From positions 1 through 55,288 of the forward strand of contig CAZPME010000014.1 in NCBI GenBank assembly GCA_964587885.1: DNA of 55,288 bases, written 5' to 3'. Origin of the DNA: UBA60 sp964587885. GTDB lineage: Archaea > Thermoplasmatota > Poseidoniia > Poseidoniales > Poseidoniaceae. The stretch's first letter is position 1, and every line of letters begins with the position of its first letter. A program made the translations under genes and the position numbers. Shown here one piece after another: positions 19,743-28,682 of the stretch. The notes beneath the pieces were generated by a model. That model ran no database searches. It was not told the DNA's origin and saw nothing but the letters and a program-made list of their open reading frames with translations.

Positions 19743-19760
19743 TGTAATGATCACATGCAT

Positions 19761-19788
19761 AACAATGCAAGGTTGGATTTGCATTGTT
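19761..19788 (+). terminator. Strong stem-loop after aglB stop codon
   Basis: AACAATGCAA (19761-19770) and TTGCATTGTT (19779-19788) form a perfect 10-bp stem with an 8-base loop, beginning 18 bases after the aglB stop. No long T-run follows. It is the strongest hairpin I noticed between genes here, and most likely ends or protects the 9.6-kb message. A regulatory role for the subtilase gene is the alternative. Confidence 0.55.
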
Positions 19789-19930
19789 TACCCATGAGGA
19801 TTATCATGAGTGCTAACCATGAATTTGTACGTTGATTCACATGCAGTTAGGCATATTGCGTCTTCACGCTATTCATGTTAGGAGAGAATAAATGCCCATT
19901 CACTTTCGCTGAAATTACGAGAGGAATGTT

Positions 19931-21157
19931 GTGAGCAAAAAAGGCATTCCCGAAGAGATGGACGGGGTAGATTACCTCCCCGAACCAAGTGACCCGAGAA
20001 TGCTATCTGCAGTCGATCCATCTATTGCTGGTTGGCAAGACCAATATCGATCTCAGGTAGTTGGCTGGGAGCCTTTACCAGTACCGGTGACTCAAGCGCC
20101 GCGACGAGTAATTCATAGAACAACGGGAGTTTGGGTTGTAGCAATAATTGTGGCTAGTCTATTCGTATTGTGGAATACTCAATCTCCGATAACCGAACTG
20201 TCCTATCCCGACTCTGAATGGGCTTGGAAAGACAGTGGTTTGCGTGAATTGCAAGCAAGCAACCTATCGGGTAACGGAATTAAAGTGTGCATTGTTGATA
20301 CGGGAATTGATGTCAAGCATCCTGACTTGGAATCGACTGATATAAAATTCAAGGATTTCGTTGGACAGTCAACTGAACCTGTAGATTATGGTAGCAGTTT
20401 TCATGGTACAATGATGGCTGGAATCCTTGTCGCAGATGGCCACATTAAGGGCGCGGCGCCAAATGTGTCCCTATCAGTTGCTGCGGCTCTACAATCGGAT
20501 AATAATGGAGAAAATACTGGGGATGAGAATGTTGTTGCCGCGGCCATTGAGTGGTGTTGGGAGCAACAAAATGCTGACATCATTTCACTATCCCTAGGTG
20601 GAGATGCTATGGCAGGTAGCCAAAGCACATATTCTGCAGTAGAGTTGGCGCTGGAAAAGGGAGTATTTGTCATTGCTGCAGCAGGAAATGATGGCGGAGA
20701 AGATGACGATGGATTTGTAGCAACACCCTCAAATGTACCACTAGCGATTGCAGTTGGCGCATTGGACGAGGAGGGTAAAATGTGGCCTTCCTCGAGTAAA
20801 GGCAATCAAAATCTGCAACAAGTCACCCGCAAGAGCCCGAATCAAAAACCCGAGATAGTTGCTCCAGGTGTAGAAATTATTTCCACCGGTCCATCCTCAT
20901 CATATTACCTCAGTTCAGGAACTAGTGATGCTACAGTTTTTGTTACTGGAGTAGTAGCATTGATGATTGAGAAGTACCCAGAGTTGGGGAGAGCAAATGC
21001 TAATGGTACATCTTGTATTGAATTAGTAAAACATGCAATCGCAAATTCATCCGACACCGTTGCTGGACAACAGTTGCCTCATGATGACCGGGCAGGTTAT
21101 GGTTCTCTTAATTCGCCAAATTTGCTGTCGGAAGTTGGAAGAACCCTTCCCTGCTAG
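19931..21157 (+). CDS. Membrane-tethered subtilisin-like serine protease (peptidase S8)
   Basis: 408 aa from GTG 19931, with GAGAGGA upstream. A cytosolic N-terminal part of ~70 residues is followed by one helix (GVWVVAIIVASLFVLW, ~72-88), so the catalytic domain lies outside. The catalytic triad is complete: D123 in CIVDTGID, H158 in SSFHGTMMAGI, and S332 in SSGTSDATVFVTGVVALM. The oxyanion Asn is in AAAGND. There is no pro-domain of the usual I9 type between helix and protease. The enzyme would cleave exported proteins at the cell surface; its neighbours, giant secreted proteins, are plausible substrates (inference). It lies 188 bases after aglB, beyond a strong hairpin, so it is probably a separate transcript. 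Confidence 0.93.
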   Translation: MSKKGIPEEMDGVDYLPEPSDPRMLSAVDPSIAGWQDQYRSQVVGWEPLPVPVTQAPRRVIHRTTGVWVVAIIVASLFVLWNTQSPITELSYPDSEWAWKDSGLRELQASNLSGNGIKVCIVDTGIDVKHPDLESTDIKFKDFVGQSTEPVDYGSSFHGTMMAGILVADGHIKGAAPNVSLSVAAALQSDNNGENTGDENVVAAAIEWCWEQQNADIISLSLGGDAMAGSQSTYSAVELALEKGVFVIAAAGNDGGEDDDGFVATPSNVPLAIAVGALDEEGKMWPSSSKGNQNLQQVTRKSPNQKPEIVAPGVEIISTGPSSSYYLSSGTSDATVFVTGVVALMIEKYPELGRANANGTSCIELVKHAIANSSDTVAGQQLPHDDRAGYGSLNSPNLLSEVGRTLPC

Positions 21158-21330
21158 GTTTTTGCATTATAAATGGCAATAATACGTCACCGAAGCGGAG
21201 ATATTTGAATAGTAAAATGATATTTTTTTAGATATTATCGGTGGAAAATGATATTATTAAGGCCATTTTCTTCATTATTCTACGGAGCACCCTTATATCC
21301 CCCACATCGGTGGGGCAAGCAGTGAACACC
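21158..21330 (+). promoter_or_regulatory. AT-rich upstream region with TATA element and hairpin
   Basis: This 173-base gap is clearly more AT-rich than its surroundings and holds a direct repeat AAAATGATATT (near 21215 and 21245). TTATAT at 21293-21298 fits a TATA box; initiation about 25 bases on would fall near the GTG/ATG start at 21322/21331. Between them lies CCCCAC-ATCG-GTGGGG (21300-21315), a perfect 6-bp inverted repeat. I read this as the promoter, and possibly an operator, of the following giant gene. Confidence 0.5.
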
Positions 21331-24300
21331 ATGCGAAGCGCAAAAAGCCTCAGTCTAGTAATGCTGATGATTCTAAGTACCCTAGTAGTTTTGATTCCCG
21401 CTGCACCTAGTGCAATGGCTCAAAATGAGACCTCATCCGGTGAAATCACCGGAACCGAAACTTGGAGTGGAACTCATACTCTAACAGGTAATGTGAGGGT
21501 TGCGGGTGGTGCAACTCTAATCATCAATGCTGGAACGACTATACAAATTCCAAATGGAACATACATTGAAGTCGAGGGTGCAATTTGCGCAGGGGCATCT
21601 TCGTGTGGAGCCACCGCTGCGGGAACTGGAAGCCCAGTCCGTTTCATTTGGGGAGACCCTGCTGATCCAACGGCAAATGGTAGTTGTACTTTCAACAATG
21701 ATGCAAAATGTGGGGAAGGATTGGTCCTTAGGAATACCATTGATNNNNNNNNNNCCAAAACTGTCCTATCTTATGTTGAGTTTGATAATGCATACGGTTA
21801 CCCGATAGCGGTTGGTGGAAATCCTAACCCCTCTCTGGGTGCCTTGATTTTTGATGGTGCAAGTATTAATGCAAATAATCTGAAATTCTCAGATATCAAT
21901 ACCTCTAATGTTATAGCAGTAAATCTTGCTGCTCCAACCATTATTGACAGCACATTCGTTGTCGGAACTGATGGTGATGGCTGGGATGCTTCCGCGGTAC
22001 GGGCTTATGGAACTGGTACTGGAATCCTTTCTTCGTTCACCATTCGTAATTCAGCCTTTACTGGTTCTAATGCTGATGATTGTGGCACCCAAGGTGGCGG
22101 GCGCTCTGCCATGTATGCTGAAGATTCATACATTGAGTTAGATACTTTGTCCATTTCCAATAATGCCTATGGGATATTTTTGTCCCAATCATCTGGTTCA
22201 CTTACCGGCTCAACCTTTGACATCCAGTGCAACGCTATCGACACCAATGGATACAAATCAACTGGAAATATTGATCATTGGCTCAATATCGGTAACAATT
22301 CGATCACAACTGCTGACGGTGCTGGTGTTACCGCATATGATGGTGCGAGAGTCAAATTGGATGGTACAACAATTTCCGGTGCTGGTGAAGCTTCGGGTAT
22401 TGGGGTGCGCGGTGCTACTCTCTTGGCTACCAACAATATTATCGGACCTATCGGTGGATGGAATGGAGTTTGGGTTTATGGCGATGGATTTGATGTATCG
22501 TTAGAGAACAATTCGATTTTGAATACGACTAAAGAGTCAATTCTTGTAGGTGAATACCACTATCAAGACTCCGGATGGTCGGTGCCAGCACCGACCAAAG
22601 GACGTGCCTACATTGTAAACAATACCATTCAAGGAAATGAAGGCACTTGCACCAGTGACAAGATGTATGGTGGTGATTTTAATTGTCCTGCCCTACATAT
22701 TTTCATGTCTAGTGCAACGATCAATGACAATACTATCACGGCAAATAATGGTGATGGAATTAGGGCAACAGGTGCAATAATAAATGCTAATCGCAACAAT
22801 GTTGAAGTCGGCTCTGGAGAATTTGCTGTTCGTGCTAAATTGATGGATGATAACTACGGCAACAAATATGCAACCCTTGGTTTCTTTTCGGAGAATACGT
22901 GGACTGGGGCCGCACAAATCTACAATGTTACTGAATCCTCAATTACTGTTCAATCGGAATATCTTCCAGATCCAGATCCAGCATCGGGGGAGATATACCC
23001 GGTTAGCCTTGGATGGTTTGGTGCTGAATGCCCTTGGGTTGCTAATGAGTGCATCAAATTGTCTCTAGCAAAAACTATGCCGCCACGTAACATGCCAATA
23101 CAGTTGTCAATCAAGGAAAATGCCACCGTGTTTCAATTTGCTAATCTGACAAATTTTGATTTATCTAAAGCGCATATTCAGAATCAAAACTCCGCATGGG
23201 GAGTTCAAATTCAACAGGCAGAACTTGTTAGATTGCGTACTATGGCTAATGGAGTCCATGTCTCCAATGCGGATGTGATTGTCCAGGACAAGTCGACTGG
23301 TGTAGAAGTATACAATATGACTACCGACATTTGGGGCTATACTCCATGGTTTTCACTCGCTAGTAATTTCCATATCGATACTAATTGGAATCATCTGGCC
23401 ATAGATGCAGGCGAAGATTCATGCAATGACGGACTCGATAATGATGGAGACGCAGTTCGTGATGGAGAAGACCCCGATTGCACCTCTGGAAACTCACGTG
23501 AATTATCTCATTATTCAGTCACGGCTTTCCGAGTGGGTAAAGGAAGTTCTAGTTTCGACTTGACTGTTTCCGGCCAAGTGGACAACGTGGTCATTCTTAC
23601 TAACATGTTACCTAGTGTCGACGTCCTCCAAGAAAACGAGACAACTTTCAAGAAAATAATTTTCATTGAAGGTCAGGCCTGGGATGGGGCTAAATGGCCA
23701 TATTTCAGTGATTATGATGCTAATTTGAAGCAATTCGGAATGGTTGATGAAATTCAAGTAAAACCACCGGGCGTCACCGATTGGTCTAATGCCTACATTG
23801 CAGTTGATACAAGCAATTCTGGTGGCATAATCAACAAGACCAATCATCCGTGGAAAACTTGGTCGTTTGAATGGGATATGTCGCAACAGCCAGAAGATGA
23901 TTACACTTTTGAATTCCGGGCATACGATGGACTTGATTATAGTACTGCCTTGACTCGAATTTATCAGTTGAACACTGTCGCTCCAGTGCTTTATGTCGAT
24001 AGCCCTGCTAATCACACGACCACTGATTCATCCGTTGTTGTGTTCAGTGGCACTGTTACAGATCCCTATGGAAATGGAGCAGAAGATGTACGTGAAAATG
24101 GAGCAATTAACTTCGAGATTACGGGACCTGGATATTCAGTCACTACCAAGTCTACAGGCGGTGGTTCATGGACATATGAATGGAGTACTGAAGGAAAAAA
24201 TTCCGGTGAGTACAGTTTCAAAATTTGGGCTAGTGATTCAAATTTCTGCCGTATTACATATGATGAATGCGTCTATCGTGAAATTATAATTGTAGTAGAC

Positions 24301-25647
24301 AATGATAACGACCGCCCATCGGTCGAATTGAGTGCACCTCTACCGGATTCATCTGGGCGCTTGAAGGCTTCAGAGTCTACATTAATTAGTGGTACTGCCC
24401 GAGATACTGACGGCACTGTGACCAAGATTGAAATTTTGATTGAAGACTTACAAGTAGGTCAATTTTTGACCAATGCGCCTGAGCAAGTTACTACATTCAC
24501 TTATGCAGGCAATTTCCAATTATGGAGTGTTGAGTGGGATACTACTACTCTTACTCATGATTTCATGTATCGAATTTCGGTACGTGCCTATGATGGCTAT
24601 GACTGGTCTTTGCCATCAAATATGACTTTCACTATTGATAACAAGGCTAACAATCTCAGGCCTCAATTCAATGGCACGGCTTGGGATGAGGATGTAACCC
24701 TATTCTGTGATCGTGATTCCAAATCCGAGAATCCCTGTACTACGGCTGAAGTAAATATGTACGAATTTTTCAGTGACCCCGATGGGATATTAGAATGGCA
24801 CAATTTTGAGGTTCTAAACATCAAATGCGATTTGTCGGAAGTGCAAATGGTTACTGAGGAAGATTGTAAATCTTTACTCGTTCCTAATGACCAAGGTGTT
24901 TTCGTTTACAATCCAATGGATGCGATGGATTTGCTTGGTTCAAATGCAGAGTTATCTCTAGAAAATGTTCAATTTCGAGTGACCGATTCTAATGGTAGTG
25001 AAGTTGAATCATTATTCATGAATTTCTGGGTATCATATATCGATTTCTCGGTAGAGCGAGAGGATGGCGACATTAGCCAACCAATTGTTGAAGATTCCCC
25101 GGCCATTTTCACTGGTCGCGCGCGTCCAGGTGAAGTTGTATTCTTGCGCATTGCTGACGGTAATAGAGAAGTCAATCGCACTACTGCAGATAGCAATGGT
25201 TGGTGGACAATGGAAGTTTCCGAGGGTCAATTAGCCGGAAGTGGATTGAAGGACGTATATTTCCAATATGGTGCGGATGTTACTCCTATCGAACTACAGT
25301 CTGGGATGCCTAAAGAGGAATCTAGCAATTCGATGTTGATGATAATTATCGGAGTTATTGTGGTTGCATTATTACTAGGATTATTTGCCTTCTTCTTTGT
25401 AGAATTTGAAGATGAAGAGGAATTTGGAGAGAAGAATTATGACGAAGAAGACGCCATCCCACACGACCCATATGCATGGGCTAAGGAAAGGGTAGAGGAG
25501 GAGGTTGTGCAAAGTGCAGTCGCTACTGCTGCCCAAGCAGCACCTGCACCTCAACCGACTACAAATCCGGATTATCCAGGGTGGTTGTGGGATCCAGCGA
25601 CCCAGCAATGGGTGCCTGATCCCAATTACCAACACCCTAATCAATAG
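21331..25647 (+). CDS. Giant single-pass surface protein: beta-helix, Ig-like domains, W-rich cytosolic tail
   Basis: About 1,438 aa from ATG 21331, chosen because a clean signal peptide starts there (LVMLMILSTLVVLIPAAPSAMAQ); GTG 21322 is close and also possible. Residues ~30-560 show repeated short N-x-I / turn patterns (NNSITTADGAGV, NNTIQGN, NDNTITANNGDG) of a right-handed parallel beta-helix. A CNDGLDNDGD...DPDC motif sits near 700. Residues ~850-1320 hold Ig/cadherin-like domains (RAYDGLDYS, RAYDGYDWS repeats). A helix at ~1335-1357 is followed by an acidic then Pro-rich cytosolic tail ending with GWLWDPATQQWVPDPNY. Ten Ns at 21745-21754 interrupt the coding sequence; the frame continues only if the true gap length matches modulo three. 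Ligand unknown. Confidence 0.82.
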   Translation: MRSAKSLSLVMLMILSTLVVLIPAAPSAMAQNETSSGEITGTETWSGTHTLTGNVRVAGGATLIINAGTTIQIPNGTYIEVEGAICAGASSCGATAAGTGSPVRFIWGDPADPTANGSCTFNNDAKCGEGLVLRNTIDXXXXKTVLSYVEFDNAYGYPIAVGGNPNPSLGALIFDGASINANNLKFSDINTSNVIAVNLAAPTIIDSTFVVGTDGDGWDASAVRAYGTGTGILSSFTIRNSAFTGSNADDCGTQGGGRSAMYAEDSYIELDTLSISNNAYGIFLSQSSGSLTGSTFDIQCNAIDTNGYKSTGNIDHWLNIGNNSITTADGAGVTAYDGARVKLDGTTISGAGEASGIGVRGATLLATNNIIGPIGGWNGVWVYGDGFDVSLENNSILNTTKESILVGEYHYQDSGWSVPAPTKGRAYIVNNTIQGNEGTCTSDKMYGGDFNCPALHIFMSSATINDNTITANNGDGIRATGAIINANRNNVEVGSGEFAVRAKLMDDNYGNKYATLGFFSENTWTGAAQIYNVTESSITVQSEYLPDPDPASGEIYPVSLGWFGAECPWVANECIKLSLAKTMPPRNMPIQLSIKENATVFQFANLTNFDLSKAHIQNQNSAWGVQIQQAELVRLRTMANGVHVSNADVIVQDKSTGVEVYNMTTDIWGYTPWFSLASNFHIDTNWNHLAIDAGEDSCNDGLDNDGDAVRDGEDPDCTSGNSRELSHYSVTAFRVGKGSSSFDLTVSGQVDNVVILTNMLPSVDVLQENETTFKKIIFIEGQAWDGAKWPYFSDYDANLKQFGMVDEIQVKPPGVTDWSNAYIAVDTSNSGGIINKTNHPWKTWSFEWDMSQQPEDDYTFEFRAYDGLDYSTALTRIYQLNTVAPVLYVDSPANHTTTDSSVVVFSGTVTDPYGNGAEDVRENGAINFEITGPGYSVTTKSTGGGSWTYEWSTEGKNSGEYSFKIWASDSNFCRITYDECVYREIIIVVDNDNDRPSVELSAPLPDSSGRLKASESTLISGTARDTDGTVTKIEILIEDLQVGQFLTNAPEQVTTFTYAGNFQLWSVEWDTTTLTHDFMYRISVRAYDGYDWSLPSNMTFTIDNKANNLRPQFNGTAWDEDVTLFCDRDSKSENPCTTAEVNMYEFFSDPDGILEWHNFEVLNIKCDLSEVQMVTEEDCKSLLVPNDQGVFVYNPMDAMDLLGSNAELSLENVQFRVTDSNGSEVESLFMNFWVSYIDFSVEREDGDISQPIVEDSPAIFTGRARPGEVVFLRIADGNREVNRTTADSNGWWTMEVSEGQLAGSGLKDVYFQYGADVTPIELQSGMPKEESSNSMLMIIIGVIVVALLLGLFAFFFVEFEDEEEFGEKNYDEEDAIPHDPYAWAKERVEEEVVQSAVATAAQAAPAPQPTTNPDYPGWLWDPATQQWVPDPNYQHPNQ
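21745..21754. other. Assembly gap (10 Ns) inside a coding sequence
   Basis: Ten undetermined bases fall in the beta-helix part of the giant gene. The reading frame is the same on both sides with exactly ten bases assumed, but such gaps are often placeholders, so missing repeats of unknown length are possible. Confidence 0.97.
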
Positions 25648-25690
25648 TTACTAATCCATTAGAGGTGTAGCAAAAAAGGGGGGAATTGAA

Positions 25691-28213
25691 ATGGCGCTGC
25701 CTAAACCGGGTGTACAAGAGAGGATACTTTTACATCTACGAGATTACGCTGATTTCGCTAGTGCTGTTGAAGTCCCTTTTTCATTATCCCAAATGGGGAT
25801 AGCCAATGCGGTTGCTATCGCACGCTCAAATGTGCCGAGAGCAATAGCGAGTTTGAAAGACGATGGATTACTCATTGAAAGGCAAGCCCATGTCGCAGGT
25901 GTTTCAAGAAAGAGAAAGGCCTACTTTCTAACCGATGGTGGACTTGCACTTGCAGAAGATACATGGGCACGATTACAGGATTTTTCATTCCGGGTCATCC
26001 TTGCTAGTGGTGATGCTAAATCTACAACTTTGGGTGAAGTTGGACAAATTTTGCCTTTCACAATGCGGATTGTAGATGTTATTCGTTATATTGATGACAA
26101 TGGAGTTTTGGACGCGCGTAATTTATCAGAGGATGTAATTGAAAGAGATCTCTCAAAGCATGTTGAAAAGCAATTGGTAACTTCATTGGAAGATTTACCG
26201 CGCTCACGACATTTCTTTGGTCGAGAAACTGAATTGGAAAATATGGTACAGTTACTTGAGGCTAGGCCGACAACAATTCTTGTGCCCGGAATTGCTGGAA
26301 TCGGTAAAACAACGATTGCAAGTAAATTGATTGAGCGTTTCACTCATAGACGAAATTTATTTTATCATCGTTGCCAAGATTGGGAAGGGTCACGTTCGTT
26401 TTTGGAAGCAATTGCCGATTGGTTAACCAATATTGGCGATACTATCCTTTTCGATTATCTCGCCGCTACTCCAGTGCCGAGACCGGCCGAGTCGGTGCGC
26501 CTAATCACAGATGCCATAGCAAAGTATCCGTGCCTAATTATCGTCGATGATTTTCATAAAGTCAGCGATAAAAATTTGCATCAAACTCTACAGGGACTGG
26601 CACTTGCGATTATGGATCTAGAGGAACAAGTAGGATTGGTGATTTTCAGTCGCTCTTATCGTGAGTCAATTCCAATGCAAGATGCAGAGGGAAAAATTGT
26701 CTCCATACCGATGGAATTGACTGGATTAGATCAGGATGCTTCGCGTAGCCTCTTACCTGCCTTTGGTGAAATGGATGAGGGGCAATTTCAATACATCTAT
26801 CATCTTTCACGCGGCCATCCATTAGTACTTGAATTGATTAATCGAGGTGCCCCAGCAACTGAATTCCACGAAACTTTGGAGAATTATATCTCTGTTGAAA
26901 TTTTTAACAAGTTATCTGCCGAGCAAAAGCGCGTACTTAGTACACTGTCTGTTTTCCGAGATTCTGTACCGCTGCAAGCATTGATTGAGCAGGAACTGAA
27001 GGTTGACGAACTAGATGCATTAGTCGAGCAGGGATTGGCACGTAATGCTGATGGAGACACCTATGATGTACACGATTTGATTCGAGAGTTTTTGCTCCAA
27101 GGTCTCGACGACCAGACTTCAATTTCACTGCATTTGGATTCTGCCGCGTGGTATAAAACGCAAAAGGAAAGCCCAGATCGTGACCTCGAATTGATTCACC
27201 ACTTGATACGTGCTAAGCAAAGTGATGAAGCAGCGGAACAGATAACTGCCTCTGGAGCGGCTTTAGTAAGCAATGGTCATTTAGAATTATTGAACTTAAT
27301 CGACAAACTAGATCTAAGTGAAGTAGGCCCTAATCTTGCCGCACCAGTGCTGCAAATCTCGGGAGATGTGCAGATTCTATTGGGTCGTTTTGATGATGCT
27401 GAGAAAACTTTCGCTGATGCGCTTGAACAGGCAAAAAAGAGTGATGAAAAGTTAGTCCAAGCTCAGATCCTCAGCAGTATGGCTGATGTCAATTTTAAGC
27501 GAGGAAACAACGATGAGGCACTTGAAATGCATCATTCCGCACTGGAGATTTTCATCAAACTGGAAGATTCTATCTGGGCAGCACGTACTTACAACAACCT
27601 TGGCTTCCTTTATCGCCGCCGTGGCGATAAACCCAAAGCGATGGAAGCCTATTCTAATGTCGAAGCAATTATTTCTGAGGGAGAAGGAGCAGAGATTTGT
27701 CGAGCCAGAATTAATCTAGCACGCGCCTATCTGGATTTGGGTGAGGTAGAATTGGCACGTGAACATGCATTTGTTGCTCATTCTGAGACTGACTATTTAG
27801 GAGATTCAGCACTTCATTCACGTGCTCGGGCTGTGCTTGGGCGTTACTATGCTAAAGTCAATGACGCTGAATTGGCTTTGCATCATTATTCTGAGGCTTT
27901 GGAATTGATGGGCGAGGCCGGTGACCCATTGGCTTTGGTCGAAATAACATTGTTACTAGGAGAAGTTCTAGTCGATTCTGGTCGGTTTGAAGAGGCTCTT
28001 GAGCAGTATCGAGAGGGCCTGATAATCGCAGAAGCTAATGACCTAAGGATGCAAATTGGTGAATTGCTCGCTAGGCTCGGTGGAACTGCACCTGATAGAC
28101 AACGACGAATGGAATATTTGCAACGAGCGCTCACGGTATTCCGTGAATTAGGCGCCCAATCAAGAATGCGTGAAGTGCAATTACTCGTCCACAAATCAAT
28201 CATGGGACATTAA
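25691..28213 (+). CDS. Winged-helix/STAND ATPase/TPR transcriptional regulator (MalT-like architecture)
   Basis: 840 aa with GGGGGGAATTG before ATG 25691. Residues ~8-95 form a MarR/ArsR-like winged helix (GIANAVAIARSNVPRAIASL, then a KRKAYFLTDGG wing). Residues ~175-450 are a STAND NTPase: Walker A GIAGIGKTT at 200-208, Walker B LIIVDD at 282-287, and an SRGHPLVLEL helix near 380. Residues ~520-830 are TPR repeats (LNNLGFLYRRRGDKPKAMEAY-like units). Proteins of this plan bind a signal through the TPRs, oligomerise with ATP and switch a promoter. The DNA-binding part is N-terminal here, unlike MalT, where it is C-terminal. The gene converges on the pilin operon with one base between stops, so regulation of the surface genes is plausible but unproven. 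Confidence 0.88.
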   Translation: MALPKPGVQERILLHLRDYADFASAVEVPFSLSQMGIANAVAIARSNVPRAIASLKDDGLLIERQAHVAGVSRKRKAYFLTDGGLALAEDTWARLQDFSFRVILASGDAKSTTLGEVGQILPFTMRIVDVIRYIDDNGVLDARNLSEDVIERDLSKHVEKQLVTSLEDLPRSRHFFGRETELENMVQLLEARPTTILVPGIAGIGKTTIASKLIERFTHRRNLFYHRCQDWEGSRSFLEAIADWLTNIGDTILFDYLAATPVPRPAESVRLITDAIAKYPCLIIVDDFHKVSDKNLHQTLQGLALAIMDLEEQVGLVIFSRSYRESIPMQDAEGKIVSIPMELTGLDQDASRSLLPAFGEMDEGQFQYIYHLSRGHPLVLELINRGAPATEFHETLENYISVEIFNKLSAEQKRVLSTLSVFRDSVPLQALIEQELKVDELDALVEQGLARNADGDTYDVHDLIREFLLQGLDDQTSISLHLDSAAWYKTQKESPDRDLELIHHLIRAKQSDEAAEQITASGAALVSNGHLELLNLIDKLDLSEVGPNLAAPVLQISGDVQILLGRFDDAEKTFADALEQAKKSDEKLVQAQILSSMADVNFKRGNNDEALEMHHSALEIFIKLEDSIWAARTYNNLGFLYRRRGDKPKAMEAYSNVEAIISEGEGAEICRARINLARAYLDLGEVELAREHAFVAHSETDYLGDSALHSRARAVLGRYYAKVNDAELALHHYSEALELMGEAGDPLALVEITLLLGEVLVDSGRFEEALEQYREGLIIAEANDLRMQIGELLARLGGTAPDRQRRMEYLQRALTVFRELGAQSRMREVQLLVHKSIMGH

Positions 28214-28214
28214 C

Positions 28215-28682
28215 TTACCAACTTGGATGTTGGGTTGTAATCATCGTCACCCCGTCCTTGTGGACTGCCCAAATTGTATCGACTCCACTCAGTTCAATTT
28301 CTCCTTGATGAGTAGATAATCCCGCACCTGACAGTTGCACTGTGCGATCGTACAGATTTCCTGAGTCATGTAATATCAGTTGGCGCTGGTCTAGTTGAAT
28401 AGTCAAAGAAGCCTTTGAGGCCTCAAACGGGATGATATTTACTGGCTCGGCATAAGAGCCGTTTTCTACAGTTCTACTGGCTTGGTCAGCGCGCTCAATA
28501 GCTCCGGCAAGGCGCTCCATATTATTTTGAATCGCTTCCTCGTTCCATCGCTCACGGGTTGCAGTTTCGATGTCCCAAGCCCAAATAGAAAACATGGACA
28601 ACAGAACCACTCCGAGCATGAATGTAAACACGTATCCAAGTTCAGTTGCGGCGCCACTTTCGTCCCTGCGTAAGTTACTCAT
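28215..28682 (-). CDS. Small type IV pilin-like protein (third gene of pilin operon)
   Basis: 155 aa from ATG 28682, preceded by GGAGGCGAG; the ATGA overlaps the stop of the 750-aa gene by four bases. The N-terminus has the prepilin pattern: a short basic/acidic leader (NLRRDESG) then ATELGYVFTFMLGVVLLSMFS, an uninterrupted helix. In archaea the prepilin peptidase cuts just before such a helix, which then packs into a filament core. Most of the rest is a small beta-rich head. It resembles the haloarchaeal pilin-like proteins found as clusters (DUF7266-type), but I judge that only by the N-terminal pattern. Probably a minor pilin. Confidence 0.68.
   Translation of the reverse strand: MSNLRRDESGAATELGYVFTFMLGVVLLSMFSIWAWDIETATRERWNEEAIQNNMERLAGAIERADQASRTVENGSYAEPVNIIPFEASKASLTIQLDQRQLILHDSGNLYDRTVQLSGAGLSTHQGEIELSGVDTIWAVHKDGVTMITTQHPSW

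Noticed and set aside
21241..21330. Earlier GTG start for the 1,438-aa protein
   Set aside because: It would place 30 residues before an otherwise well-formed signal peptide and would translate through the TATA-like element and hairpin.
25651..25662. CTAAT-CC-ATTAG inverted repeat before the STAND gene
   Set aside because: Only five AT-rich base pairs with a two-base loop; too weak to list as a feature.
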